DNA of 64,000 nucleotides from Bradyrhizobium sp. CCGB01 (GCF_024199795.1 NZ_JANADK010000001.1:2542001-2606000), one strand, 5' to 3'. Shown: positions 9,910 through 19,202, counted from the first letter of the stretch. Notes: generated by a model from the letters alone, not told the origin. A program made the numbers and translations.

Positions 9910-10970
9910 TGTCCCGCGATCCTTCCGAATTGGCACGCCGCCTCGCGCGCGAGGCCGAGGCGGTGTGCAGACACTATCTCTCCAATGGCAGGCGAGCGGG
10001 GCGGTACTGGCTGGTGGGCGACGTCCACAACACGCCGGGCCGCTCGTTGTTTGTACGGCTTCAGGAATCGCCGAAGGGGCCCGCTGGGAAATGGACCGAC
10101 GCCGCGACCGGAGAACATGGTGATCTCCTCGATATCATCCGCGAAAGGCTGGCCTTGCGAGACTTTCGCGAGGTCGCCGAGGAGGCGAGGCGGTTTCTAA
10201 AGCTGCCTCGTTCAGAACTGCAATTCGCTCCGAAACCTATTCGTTCAGTCTTGCCGGCCGGATCGCAGGAAGCCGCTCGTCGGCTCTTTGCGATATCCAG
10301 CCCAATTGAAGGGACATTAGCCGGGGCGTACTTGCAGCGTCGCGGAATTATTCGCATCAACCATGGTGGCAGCTTGCGCTTCCATCCTCGTTGCTACTAT
10401 CGACCAGACCAGCATTCGTCGACCGAAACCTGGCCGGCGATGATAGCCTCTGTTGCGGACCCCGAGGGACGCATCACCGGCGTGCACCGCACCTGGCTCG
10501 ATCCAGACGGCTTTGATCGCCTGCGGCTCGGCAAGGCTCCGATTGAGACGCCACGACGAGCCATGGGCGACCTGCTCGGCAATGCTGTTCGTTTCGGCGT
10601 AGTCGATGACGTGCTCGCGGCCGGCGAGGGCATCGAGACCATGCTGTCGCTGCGTTACGCACTTCCGACCCTGCCCATGGCCGCTGCGCTCTCGGCCAAT
10701 CACCTCGCAGCCATGTTGCTGCCACCTGGTCTGCGTCGGCTCTATATTGCTCGCGATGACGATGCTGCTGGAGATGCCGTACAGGCTATTCTCACTCAGC
10801 GTGCGGAAGCCATCGGCATTGAAGCGATACCGCTGTCGCCCCGGCTCGGTGACTTCAACGAAGATCTGCACATCTTCGGCCTCGAGGCCCTCCGATCAGC
10901 GTTGCTACTGCAACTCGTACCGGAGGACGTCGTCCGTTTCCTGCATTCGTGGATGGCAACCGCAGAATAG
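9909..10970 (+). CDS. Toprim-domain (primase-like) protein
   Basis: A 353-residue protein with an N-terminal DUF7146-like region (conserved GRYWLVGDVHNTPGRSLFVRL at about 31-51, and the WTDAATGEHGDLLDI box at about 62-76) and a C-terminal Toprim_3-type fold at about 225-320: AAGEGIETMLSLRYALP with the catalytic Glu, and RLYIARDDDAAGD with the DxD pair. Toprim domains act in primases and topoisomerases. On mobile elements these proteins are thought to prime DNA synthesis after transfer. The gene is coupled to the helicase gene by TAATG. Length is normal and no fault is seen. Confidence 0.82.
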   Translation: MSRDPSELARRLAREAEAVCRHYLSNGRRAGRYWLVGDVHNTPGRSLFVRLQESPKGPAGKWTDAATGEHGDLLDIIRERLALRDFREVAEEARRFLKLPRSELQFAPKPIRSVLPAGSQEAARRLFAISSPIEGTLAGAYLQRRGIIRINHGGSLRFHPRCYYRPDQHSSTETWPAMIASVADPEGRITGVHRTWLDPDGFDRLRLGKAPIETPRRAMGDLLGNAVRFGVVDDVLAAGEGIETMLSLRYALPTLPMAAALSANHLAAMLLPPGLRRLYIARDDDAAGDAVQAILTQRAEAIGIEAIPLSPRLGDFNEDLHIFGLEALRSALLLQLVPEDVVRFLHSWMATAE

Positions 10971-11336
10971 CCCCGGCAATTCGATGGGATAGGTCGGTCG
11001 CGGTACGGCCACTGCCGGAAGAGGACGCGACCACGGCCTTCTAGAGGGCGATCGGACGGCAAGCGGCTCCGGCCGGCAATGGCTGCGTCCGGCTATTTTC
11101 CGCCGCGCGCCGGCGATGGGAAGACAGATTATTTATCTGGCCGGCGCGCTTTGCATCGCGAAGCAAAATAGCCGGCCTCCGCCATCCTCCGCTGCCGCTT
11201 CGGCCCTCCGCTTCCGCCTACGCCCTCAGGGCTTCGGCGGACAAGCCGCTCCGGGTTCTGGCCCGCTCCGCCCGCCGTCTGAGTGATCGCCACGAAGGCC
11301 GCGATGGTCGCGGCCGATCCGGCAAGGACATCTCTC
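10971..11336. other. Gene-free spacer with a large palindrome
   Basis: About 365 bases with no supported gene. The main content is the multi-stem inverted repeat at 11089-11175. The rest is GC-rich, and its right end leads into the DUF2493 gene (ribosome site gcaaggaca about 9 bases upstream of 11337). Confidence 0.55.
11089..11175. repeat. Nested inverted repeat (87 bp)
   Basis: CCGGCTATTTT (11089-11099) is the exact reverse complement of AAAATAGCCGG (11165-11175). Inside it GCGCGCCGGC (11105-11114) matches GCCGGCGCGC (11140-11149) exactly, and CAGAT (11125-11129) faces ATCTG (11135-11139) around TATTT. A small TTGC/GCAA stem (11151-11166) could form as a side arm. This is far beyond chance and could be a structured RNA, a recombination site, or an origin-type palindrome. 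Confidence 0.8.
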
Positions 11337-12260
11337 ATGACTGACCATGACGACATCGAACCGCCGCACGCCACGTCTCCAACCGAGCATACTCTCACCG
11401 AATTGCAACTCTTCGGGTACCGCCCCTTCGACGACCAGCCCGATCCACGGCCGCTTCCCGAGGGCAAGATCGTTGCTGGCGCGGTTGCTGACATCTTCGA
11501 TGCCCTGGTCGCGACCTTGAACGACACTCGCCTCGAGCCGGACCTCGACGATCTGCTCTGGTCGACTGTCAACCTGTTCCATCGTGCCGTAGACCGCATC
11601 GAACGCCAACTCGACGACAACGAAAAGGCGCAGCAAAAAAGCCAGCGCGAGCAGGACGGCTCCGAAGTGCGATCCGTCGAACTCGAGCGCATTACGGCGG
11701 AAGGCATCACGCTGATTGAGCGCCGCAACTGCCTGGAACTCTTCCGTGACCAGGCCATCGAGCGCTATGAGACACACACCGGCTCATTCTGGCGTCCCCG
11801 ATCGGGATCACTGGTGAACCACCGCACGCTCACCGCAGCGATGATCGACTCCCGCGACTTCATCGCAGCCAAGCGCCGCACTGAGACCGAGGTCATGTTA
11901 CCGGCGGGCCCGAAGATCGCACTCACCGGCGGGCTCGACTTCAAAGACCACCACCTTATCTGGGATCGTCTCGATAAAGCTCACGCCAAGCATCCCGACA
12001 TGGTCCTGCTCCATGGCGGCTCGCCGAAAGGGGCCGAACTGATCGCCTCGAAATGGGCGATCACCCGCAAGGTGCCTCAGATCGCTTTCAAGCCCGATTG
12101 GACGAAGCACGCCAAGGCGGCACCATTCAAGCGCAACGACGCCATGCTCGAACTCCTACCGATCGGCGTCATGCACTTCCCGGGCACGGGAATTCAGGAC
12201 AACCTTGCCGATAAGGCGAAGCGCCTCGGCATCCCCGTCTGGAGGTTCGGCGGCGCGTGA
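11337..12260 (+). CDS. DUF2493 (SLOG-type) protein
   Basis: A 307-residue protein. The N-terminal 190 residues are helical and charged (EFRRNCLELFRDQA-like segments, FWRPRSGSLVNHRTLTAA). The C-terminal 120 residues form the DUF2493/SLOG Rossmann-like domain: IALTGGLDFKDHHLIWDRLD, then LLHGGSPKGAELIASKWA, the nucleotide-binding GGSPKGAE box, and QIAFKPDW. SLOG domains bind nucleotides or nucleotide-derived signals; the exact role on these elements is unknown. The start at 11337 is used because the preceding 18 codons of open frame are low-complexity leader text. The gene is common in this maintenance block next to the Toprim gene. Confidence 0.78.
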   Translation: MTDHDDIEPPHATSPTEHTLTELQLFGYRPFDDQPDPRPLPEGKIVAGAVADIFDALVATLNDTRLEPDLDDLLWSTVNLFHRAVDRIERQLDDNEKAQQKSQREQDGSEVRSVELERITAEGITLIERRNCLELFRDQAIERYETHTGSFWRPRSGSLVNHRTLTAAMIDSRDFIAAKRRTETEVMLPAGPKIALTGGLDFKDHHLIWDRLDKAHAKHPDMVLLHGGSPKGAELIASKWAITRKVPQIAFKPDWTKHAKAAPFKRNDAMLELLPIGVMHFPGTGIQDNLADKAKRLGIPVWRFGGA

Positions 12261-12397
12261 ACGCCGTCTTCTCGTTTTCCATCGGGGCGAAATTGCTCAC
12301 GCCGCAACTCCGCCTCGTTTCGGTCTCATATCCAGAGTTGCGCCGTGGTGGTGGTGGAAGGCGCGCCTGGTACATCTATGCACATGGAGCCACCACC

Positions 12398-12800
12398 ATG
12401 CTCGCCCTTGGGCTCGTCCTCAACGCACTCGGCATCGGCTTGTTCTGCTGGGCGATCTTTTCGCTCGCTGTGTATGCGTTGCCATTTTACGTCGCACTGA
12501 GTATCGGGATGACGGCGTTTCAGAGCGGTGCCGGCCTCATTGGCACGCTGCTTATCGCAACGGCCGGCGGAAAGCGTGTCCATGGTGTGCGGCCAACACA
12601 AACCGCGCCCAGGCAAGCGAAGATCTCACGCCAAGCCAACGACGGCAACCCGATCCGGGACAGGGCGAATGCCACATAATAGCCGGCGACGGCAGCGGGA
12701 GCAGCGAATGCTGCCGCGATCGCGATGCGCAAGGCCAAGGATCGGGTAATAGCGACGGCGACCTGGCCGAGGACGAGCAGCGCGAATTCCAAAGCGCCTG
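12398..12800 (+). pseudogene. Membrane-protein gene with inverted middle
   Basis: On the plus strand 12398-12567 encodes MLALGLVLNALGIGLFCW and then two hydrophobic helices up to GTLLIATAGG, the start of a small polytopic membrane protein often found after DUF2493 genes. The expected second half is on the opposite strand: 12798-12575 read leftwards encodes ALEFALLVLGQVAVAITRS, AAAFAAPAAVAGYYVAF, LPSLAWREIFACLGAVCVG, which continues the same kind of protein. I infer a local inversion of about 225 bp with break points near 12570 and 12798, destroying the gene. The plus-strand text after 12800 may hold the last residues. The family match is from memory; the mirrored hydrophobic halves are seen directly. 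Confidence 0.6.
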
Positions 12801-12997
12801 ACGCGGCGCGGGCCTTAATCGAATTCCTCAGCGGACCAATCGCAATACCGGTGATTGGGGCGCAGGGCATGGAACCGTTCTGAGGCGATTCCTAAGTCAT
12901 TGTCAAATAAGGGACGACATATTCAGCTCTCGGTTCAAGACCCGGAATGCTTGGTTTGAGCCAAGTCGACCGCCACGCCCGAAGTTGACTTGCCTGC

Positions 12998-13185
12998 CTA
13001 GATCAACTGCATTCCCTTCAAACTCACGTGCCCGTTCTTGCCGACGTAATGTGATCATGCACGGCAATGCCGAGCGGCTTTGCGATCTCGACGATCGCCA
13101 TGGTCATCTGGATGTCGGCCTGCGACGGGGGGCGGGTCGCCGCTCGGGTGGTTATGCAACAATCGTCTCGCGATGTTCACCGATC
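12998..13185 (-). pseudogene. radC: radC-type JAB domain remnant
   Basis: Reading leftwards, three frames in turn give the C-terminal end of a RadC protein: LLHNHPSGDP (the HxH and S of the JAB metal site), then PSQADIQMTMAIVEIAKPLGIAVHDHIT, then VGKNGHVSLKGMQLI and a TAG at 12998-13000. At least two single-base frameshifts separate the pieces, and the N-terminal three quarters are missing. RadC-like genes commonly follow DUF2493 in such elements, so this is a decayed part of the original backbone at the border with the cargo block. Confidence 0.75.
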
Positions 13186-13246
13186 TATCTCGAGGCAGGC
13201 CAACGCCTCGATAACCCTGCGTTACGTTTTGCTCTTGTCGGACCCG

Positions 13247-14899
13247 TTACCGCGTTGGCAATTGCAGACTGGTAAGCGTTCGCTGCGCGACTTCGGCGCC
13301 AAGGCCCCAAAGGAATAGCCCAAGGTATTCGTACATGCCCGAGGATCCGAACGTCGGGACTTTGATGTAAAGCGTATAGAGACCGGTCAGACAAAGTAGC
13401 AGCAGCAGAGCGAGCCCGAGCACCGGCCTCAGGAACCAAAATCGAAACTTCGTGCCGACGGACGAGTCTCCGGACAACACGGCGATAAATCTCGCAAACC
13501 AATCGCTCCACTTGGGCGATCCGTCGTTGGTAGGACGCTGACCAGCCGGGAGGCCTGGTGTCACCGACAAGAGAATATGATCGAATACGACGCGAATGTC
13601 AGGCGCCTGCAAAGCAGGCTGCGGTGCTGCGGCTGCGTCACGAACCTTTTTCCTGATCGCGTCAAGGTTCTCCAAAGCTTTCGCGCGATCGCCCGCCATG
13701 GCGGCGTTCCGCGCAGCAGTCAAGTCGGTAGCGATTGCAGCACTTAGGCCTGGGATCTTCAGCGCCTCGACCTCGGCCGAGTCAAGCCGAGCCAAGACAT
13801 CCACTTGCTCATCCAACTGGTTTAACCTCTCGACGAGTTGCTGTTCAAGTGCTGAGCCTTTTTCGACCAGATGTTCAAGCAGATACGCCTGCTCCTTGAG
13901 GAAACTGGCGCTTACCGCGTCTCGCACGCGGTTCATATCGGAACGTATCCCATACAATCGCTGCAGCGCTTTCATTTGCGCCTTGATGGCTGGCGAATCC
14001 AGTTCTCGCGCCCATCTACCGACGATAACGCCGGCCAAAATAAGAAGCAGCGGCAGGATCGGCCCGTCTCGAACATTGACGATCAGCGGTACGGTAAGGG
14101 CCTCATCGGTTGCCGGCACGCGAAAGCGGACCGACCCGTCATAGGTATCGGCAGCTAGCGCGTTATAGTTGATTGTTATGGGGACTTCAGCGATGCCACT
14201 GCCCGGAATTGTCCCCACAGGACCGAGACTCACGTCTCGAGTAACATCATTGCTCTTGTTGTTGGTGCCGCGCAGGAGCACCAGCGTATCGACGCGCTGG
14301 GCCGGCAGGGGCGACTGATTTTCCAGTCTGATGGGCTGCATGTCCGCTGTGGCCGAGTTGGTTATGAATTCACGCGCTATCCAGCAAGTCCAAGCCCAAT
14401 CACATCGTATGAGATTCCATTGTGGAGCGCTTCCGAACTGTGCCAGCATAGGGCGGATACCGACCTCGACCTCAATGCGGACATTCAGTGCATTGGTTTC
14501 ATCGCTGTTGGCCCAAAGCTTTAGCATTCCTTTGTAGTGGCCAGGTCGCGGGATATTGGCAACTGTGATCCGCACATCCTGCACCGCGCCCGCGTCGATC
14601 TTAATCCCGGTTTGAATAGTGACGTCCGCGCGATTGATGAAAATCTGACCGTTGCCCTCAAGCGTTAGATGGGTCGACCGCATATTTAGGTCGATCTTCA
14701 CAGCGGAGGAAGTTTTCAGCAGGAGGTTACCAAAGAGGTTGGAGATCGCCTGTCCCTTTTGGAACGTCCCCCTAACAATCAGTGGATTGTCTTCCGCGTT
14801 TGCCAGCACGACGGTCGTCTCTGCAAAGGATACGCTCGACGTCATCGCGAGGGCAAAAGCTAAAACACTGACTGCGGCCACGCGCAGCATCAGAAACAT
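13247..14899 (-). CDS. Exported membrane-anchored coiled-coil protein
   Basis: A 550-residue protein I cannot assign. A signal peptide occupies residues 1-26 (ends SVSFA before ETT). Residues 27-278 look like two or three beta-sandwich domains with an NxxGxxK-style rhythm (for example IPRPGHYKGMLKLWAN and ALAADTYDGSVRFRV), as in secreted or periplasmic proteins. A membrane segment at about 279-297 (ILPLLLILAGVIVG) is followed by a cytoplasmic coiled coil from about 300 to 430, then two more membrane segments at about 490-511 and 524-538. It stands divergently to the multicopper oxidase gene with 236 bases between, so the two may share a control region. It could be a sensor or scaffold for the neighbouring oxidases or proteases; that is a guess. 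Confidence 0.7.
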   Translation of the reverse strand: MFLMLRVAAVSVLAFALAMTSSVSFAETTVVLANAEDNPLIVRGTFQKGQAISNLFGNLLLKTSSAVKIDLNMRSTHLTLEGNGQIFINRADVTIQTGIKIDAGAVQDVRITVANIPRPGHYKGMLKLWANSDETNALNVRIEVEVGIRPMLAQFGSAPQWNLIRCDWAWTCWIAREFITNSATADMQPIRLENQSPLPAQRVDTLVLLRGTNNKSNDVTRDVSLGPVGTIPGSGIAEVPITINYNALAADTYDGSVRFRVPATDEALTVPLIVNVRDGPILPLLLILAGVIVGRWARELDSPAIKAQMKALQRLYGIRSDMNRVRDAVSASFLKEQAYLLEHLVEKGSALEQQLVERLNQLDEQVDVLARLDSAEVEALKIPGLSAAIATDLTAARNAAMAGDRAKALENLDAIRKKVRDAAAAPQPALQAPDIRVVFDHILLSVTPGLPAGQRPTNDGSPKWSDWFARFIAVLSGDSSVGTKFRFWFLRPVLGLALLLLLCLTGLYTLYIKVPTFGSSGMYEYLGLFLWGLGAEVAQRTLTSLQLPTR

Positions 14900-15135
14900 G
14901 TTCGTTCGTCCAAAGTCTGCGGCCGAATTGCTGTCCGAGCCAAATTAATGTTCAAACATCAGGCATGGTGAAATTAACGTGTCGCGATCATAAGTCGCAA
15001 AGAGGTGGGTTGCAACCGGGTGCAAACCATTGCATGATCCGTGATGGGTCGGCTAGATTGGGAAGTGTTCACGGCGAAGCCACAGGCCGCCGGGCAGGCG
15101 AGATTTCCATCCTGCATCCCGCATGAGGGGAGAGA

Positions 15136-17139
15136 ATGCTGTTCGCCGCATTGCCATGCCGCATTGCAATACTGCACGTGAGCGTGCGACCTATGCGCCG
15201 GATGCTGTTGCTTCCCGCTGTTGCATTGTTCCTCTGCACCCCTCCCGGCGTCGAACAGCATGCCTCGGCACAGAGCAGCGAACGCATTGTCGTTGCGCCT
15301 CCTACCGCGCTGACGCAACGGCCACGCACTGGCACGGTATCCTCTCCCTTCTTTGCCGGGACAGTTACCGCTGCCGGCGGTGAGGCGCGAATCGAGTTCA
15401 AGATCGACTACAGCAATGCCACGATCTACAACCCAGAGACCAACAAGAACGATCCGGTACGGCTGCGCAGTTATCGCGACCTCCACGAGACGGCAGCGCC
15501 CGCGATCCCATTCGTTGCGCCTACCATCGAGGTCGCGCCGGGCGAAACGGTGCGCGTCACGCTCAAGAACGACCTGCCATCGTCTGACGCGAGCTGTCCG
15601 GCGTCGTTGCCTGACATCAACGTCCCGCATTGCTTCAACCGTACCAATCTACACGCCCATGGACTCTGGGTGAGCCCGACGGGAAATAGCGACAATGTCC
15701 TGTTGAGCATCGCCCCATCGGTAAGCTTTGAATACGAATACAATATATCTATCGAGCATCCCGCCGGCACGTTCTGGTATCATCCGCATTTGCACGGATC
15801 CACCGCCTTGCAAGTGTCAAGCGGAATGGCCGGATTTCTTATCGTGAGAGGATCTCGGCTGCCGAGCGTGCAGACAGGCGGCGATGTCGATACGCTTCTG
15901 AAGGGTGCCGACGGCCTGCCATTTACAGAGCGGCTTGTGCTGCTGCAGCAAATTCAATACGCATGCCGTGATGCTTCCGGCGCCGTCCAAGAGACCGCGA
16001 CGGGCAAGTATGTCTGCCAGCCGGGTCAGGTCGGTGAGATTGAAGGATACGACCAGTTCGGGCCCACAACATGGCCGAAGTCTGGTCGCTTTACCACGAT
16101 CGACGGCCAAGTAGCTCCGGTTTTTACGGGCGCGCAAGTTGGGCGCATTGAGCGCTGGCGAATTGCTCACGCTGGCGTGCGCGACACCGTCCAACTGCAA
16201 TTCAAGAGAATGCGACCGGGTGCGCCCGACTTCGCATCGCTCGACCCGACCCAGCAACTGAACTGGATTGAGCAGAATTGCATTGGCGCTCGCCTACCCC
16301 AATTTGGGTTCGCGAGTGACGGCCTCACGCGAGCAAAGATCAGCGAACGCGACACAACTGTGTTGCAACCTGGCTATCGGGAAGATCTCTTGATGGTCTT
16401 CCCGGAGGCGGGGGATTATTGCGTCCTTGATGACATGGCGGGTCCGTCCGGCACCGTGAATGCCACAACGAAAATCCGGAAATTTCTCGCGCGCGTAAAT
16501 GTCGCCATGGGTCAAGCGGTGGGCGCCGACGCCAAGGCGTTTCTTCAGGCAGAATTGATTTCGGCCGCCAACCGTACCATGCCGGAAACGATCCGACAGA
16601 AGGTGCGGGACGATCTTGCCAATGATATGGGGCTCTTCTCTTTCGTGCCGCATCCAGATGTTGCTGATTCCGAAGTCAAGGGACGCCAGACGCTTCAGCT
16701 TAAGATCGACGTCAGTTCCGGCCTCAAGTTTTTTGTCGACGGTAAGGCTTACGATGCCACGCGGATTGATCGAACCTTGCCGCTGGGAAGCGTAGAAGAA
16801 TGGACCCTGACGTCAGGTATTAGCCCCCCGGTGGGACACCCATTCCACATCCATGTGAACCCATTTCAGATCGTGAAAATTCTTGACTCGGGCGGCAACG
16901 ATGTCAGCAGCGCAGGCGAGAGCAACGATCCTCAATACGCCAACCTTAAGGGAGTCTGGAAGGACACGCTGTTCGTCAAGCCCGGCTATCAGGTTGTCAT
17001 CCGAACGCGCTATCGCCGTTACATTGGCGATTTCGTCCTACATTGTCATATCCTGGATCATGAGGATCAAGGGATGATGCAAAACGTCCGCATCGCTGTT
17101 CCTAATGGGGCCGGGGGTGTCTTGACAAATCATCATTAG
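15136..17139 (+). CDS. Multicopper oxidase, laccase-like
   Basis: A 667-residue periplasmic multicopper oxidase. Copper ligand motifs are all present: LHAHGLW at about 171, FWYHPHLHGS at about 213, HPFHIHVNP at about 568, and HCHILDHEDQGM at about 635 with the type 1 Cys, His and axial Met. The family oxidises phenols, amines or metal ions at the type 1 site and reduces oxygen to water at the trinuclear site. The leader has an Arg-containing start and a hydrophobic stretch, MLLLPAVALFLC, and is probably exported. The start at 15136 has the best ribosome site (ggggagaga just before ATG); an in-frame ATG at 15193 would leave a shorter signal peptide. It heads a plus-strand series with the tyrosinase gene 152 bases on, pairing two copper phenol oxidases. 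Confidence 0.9.
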   Translation: MLFAALPCRIAILHVSVRPMRRMLLLPAVALFLCTPPGVEQHASAQSSERIVVAPPTALTQRPRTGTVSSPFFAGTVTAAGGEARIEFKIDYSNATIYNPETNKNDPVRLRSYRDLHETAAPAIPFVAPTIEVAPGETVRVTLKNDLPSSDASCPASLPDINVPHCFNRTNLHAHGLWVSPTGNSDNVLLSIAPSVSFEYEYNISIEHPAGTFWYHPHLHGSTALQVSSGMAGFLIVRGSRLPSVQTGGDVDTLLKGADGLPFTERLVLLQQIQYACRDASGAVQETATGKYVCQPGQVGEIEGYDQFGPTTWPKSGRFTTIDGQVAPVFTGAQVGRIERWRIAHAGVRDTVQLQFKRMRPGAPDFASLDPTQQLNWIEQNCIGARLPQFGFASDGLTRAKISERDTTVLQPGYREDLLMVFPEAGDYCVLDDMAGPSGTVNATTKIRKFLARVNVAMGQAVGADAKAFLQAELISAANRTMPETIRQKVRDDLANDMGLFSFVPHPDVADSEVKGRQTLQLKIDVSSGLKFFVDGKAYDATRIDRTLPLGSVEEWTLTSGISPPVGHPFHIHVNPFQIVKILDSGGNDVSSAGESNDPQYANLKGVWKDTLFVKPGYQVVIRTRYRRYIGDFVLHCHILDHEDQGMMQNVRIAVPNGAGGVLTNHH

Positions 17140-17291
17140 AACTGTTGTCGCGCAGTCAAGAAGTTGAGAGCTGTCGTTTCCTGAATAGAGTCGCGACCGT
17201 CGGCAGTCGTGACTGTCGCAAGATGTTTTACACCATGTTCTGATGTGCAGGTTTGGCGCCCCGGAGGGCGCGCATGTGTCGAGGAGGAAAA

Positions 17292-18653
17292 ATGCCATTC
17301 TTTTATCGCTTGCTTTCGGCATCAATCGCGCTGCTCCTGGTCGCATCACTCGCCCATGCGGCAGATCTCCGTACCAGAAAATCCATCGATGACCTCTCGG
17401 CCGACGAACTCGAAACGTACATCCATGCGGTTAAGCAGGTCCGCGACAAGAGTATTGCGGACCCGCTTGTGCAGTTCAGCTACGCGCATATGGCCGGGCT
17501 GCACAATATACCCGCGCTCTTCAGCGGTGCGTGCATGCACCACACCTACAATTTCTGGGCTTGGCATCGCGCGCACCTGATCAATTATGAGGATGCGCTA
17601 CGGGCAAGTGATCCGCCGCGAACCGCAAACGTGATGGTCCCCTATTGGGATTGGACCAAGAAGCCGAGCGGCAAGCGATTTCCTGTCGTCTTTGAGAATG
17701 ATACAGCCGCAGTGACAGCCCACTATGGGCGCCCCATCGATCCGGCACTGCTGACGATTCTATCCAGTCCTCAGCGCAACTCAGCGCCGAGTCAGTCATG
17801 GTTCCCGTGGCCGGTCGTATCCACGGCGGCTCGAACAGGGACGGCCTCCTTTTTGGGTACGGCATCGGATGGCGGCGATTTTGAGAAAGACATCCACGAT
17901 GCGATGCATGGCTTCGTAGGCGGTGCGCTTTGCTGCCCATCTTCGGCAGCGGACGATGTGATCTTCTGGTCGTTTCATACGTTTTTCGATGTGGTCTGGT
18001 GGTGGCGCCAGCAATCGATCACCGACGTGCCGCCATGCGAGGATTGCGTTCTGAACGGCATGGCGCCGCAGACAGCGCTGCGTCCAGATGGGCCGACAAT
18101 GGCCAAGAACGTGACCAACGCCGCAGCGCAACTCGGTTATACATACCAGTTCACGCCTGATGCGGCTCCGGTCGTGCTGGCATCGACCTATAGCGATCGA
18201 CTACCGGTCCTGGCCGAACTTTCGTTGCAAAAGCCGGCCTTGGTGCGCGAATTTTCGGTGAATGCCCCGGCGAGCACTTCCGGCAAGATCGCAGTCGCGC
18301 TTCAGCAGGTGGCCGCCCCGGCCGATATAGCATATATGGCGTTCGTGTACGTTTATCCCCGAGGAGCGGCATTCACCCCCGCGGACGCGCAATTTCGGAA
18401 CCGCTATCTTGTTGGTCACGTCGCGCGCTGGCCCAGCCAGCATGCGCAGGCCGGTCATGCGGACTCCAGTGACTATTTGATTTCGGTCGACCTCGCTTCG
18501 TATCCCGCGGTGCAGGCCGCAGCCAACGGCCCGCTCACTGTCTCGGTTGCGATCCATCCGCAGGCGCAAAAAGCGGGGCCCGCTCCGTTGGCGCCACAGG
18601 CGGATGCCGATTTAGAGCGCAACACAAAGATTGGGTCCGTGTCGTTCAAATAG
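17292..18653 (+). CDS. Tyrosinase/polyphenol oxidase with signal peptide
   Basis: A 453-residue protein with a clear signal peptide (ends AHA before ADLR). The type 3 copper centre is complete: CuA ligands in GLHNIPAL, CMHHTYN and WAWHRAHL, and CuB ligands in DIHDAMHG and FWSFHTFFDVVWWW. A C-terminal domain of about 150 residues, PVLAELSLQ onward, resembles the polyphenol-oxidase C-terminal domain and may cover the active site. Tyrosinases hydroxylate monophenols and oxidise diphenols to quinones, leading to melanin-like products. The start at 17292 is chosen for the strong GAGGAGGA ribosome site at 17281-17288. It lies between the multicopper oxidase and an unknown 175-residue gene, in the same direction and probably co-transcribed. 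Confidence 0.9.
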   Translation: MPFFYRLLSASIALLLVASLAHAADLRTRKSIDDLSADELETYIHAVKQVRDKSIADPLVQFSYAHMAGLHNIPALFSGACMHHTYNFWAWHRAHLINYEDALRASDPPRTANVMVPYWDWTKKPSGKRFPVVFENDTAAVTAHYGRPIDPALLTILSSPQRNSAPSQSWFPWPVVSTAARTGTASFLGTASDGGDFEKDIHDAMHGFVGGALCCPSSAADDVIFWSFHTFFDVVWWWRQQSITDVPPCEDCVLNGMAPQTALRPDGPTMAKNVTNAAAQLGYTYQFTPDAAPVVLASTYSDRLPVLAELSLQKPALVREFSVNAPASTSGKIAVALQQVAAPADIAYMAFVYVYPRGAAFTPADAQFRNRYLVGHVARWPSQHAQAGHADSSDYLISVDLASYPAVQAAANGPLTVSVAIHPQAQKAGPAPLAPQADADLERNTKIGSVSFK

Positions 18654-18674
18654 CAGCAATCTGAGTATATTCTT

Positions 18675-19202
18675 ATGTCAGTCACCCCCTACTTCGAATT
18701 GCACATCAAGCCCATGTTTCGCGCCATCGATCGCGACCACATGCTGTGGAAGCTTGACCTCTGGGACTACGACAAGGTCGTGGCTTTGGCGCCGCGGATT
18801 GCTGAAATGCTGAGGAAGCCTCCTCCGAATTCCATGCCCACCAAGGCTTCGGGCGGTCCATGGCCTGAGGGATGGATTCAGGTTTTCGAGGCGTGGGCCG
18901 CGCAAGGCTTTCAGCGGCTGCAGCGAACTGATGGTCAGTACTCCGCGCGGCGGCTCGGCAATGGGCAGGTCATGGTGAACGTCTCAGTCCAATTGCAGAA
19001 CGGCGGCGCGGATGCCTGGCTGGAGCGTGAACAGTCATTGTCGCCGGCGGACGTAGAATATTCGCTGTGCCTAAGAGCCGCCCCGCAAGGCGTCAACGAA
19101 GCGCCGCGGACCAATCAGTTCACCGAGATGCTGGGATCAACGGTTCAACAGGTGTTCATCACGGATACAACCGGGCGCCGCAACATCGTTATCCAGACTT
19201 GA
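18675..19202 (+). CDS. Unknown 175-residue protein after tyrosinase
   Basis: I do not recognise this protein. It has no signal peptide or membrane segment and is probably soluble. Visible features are an N-terminal HIKPMFRAIDRDHMLW with several His and Asp residues, a Trp-rich middle (GPWPEGWIQVFEAWAAQGF at about 61-79), and a C-terminal half with beta-strand character. It starts 21 bases after the tyrosinase stop, so translation is probably linked, and the caspase-like gene follows within about 100 bases. A role as a copper chaperone or cofactor protein for tyrosinase is possible from position alone; nothing in the sequence proves it. Confidence 0.6.
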   Translation: MSVTPYFELHIKPMFRAIDRDHMLWKLDLWDYDKVVALAPRIAEMLRKPPPNSMPTKASGGPWPEGWIQVFEAWAAQGFQRLQRTDGQYSARRLGNGQVMVNVSVQLQNGGADAWLEREQSLSPADVEYSLCLRAAPQGVNEAPRTNQFTEMLGSTVQQVFITDTTGRRNIVIQT

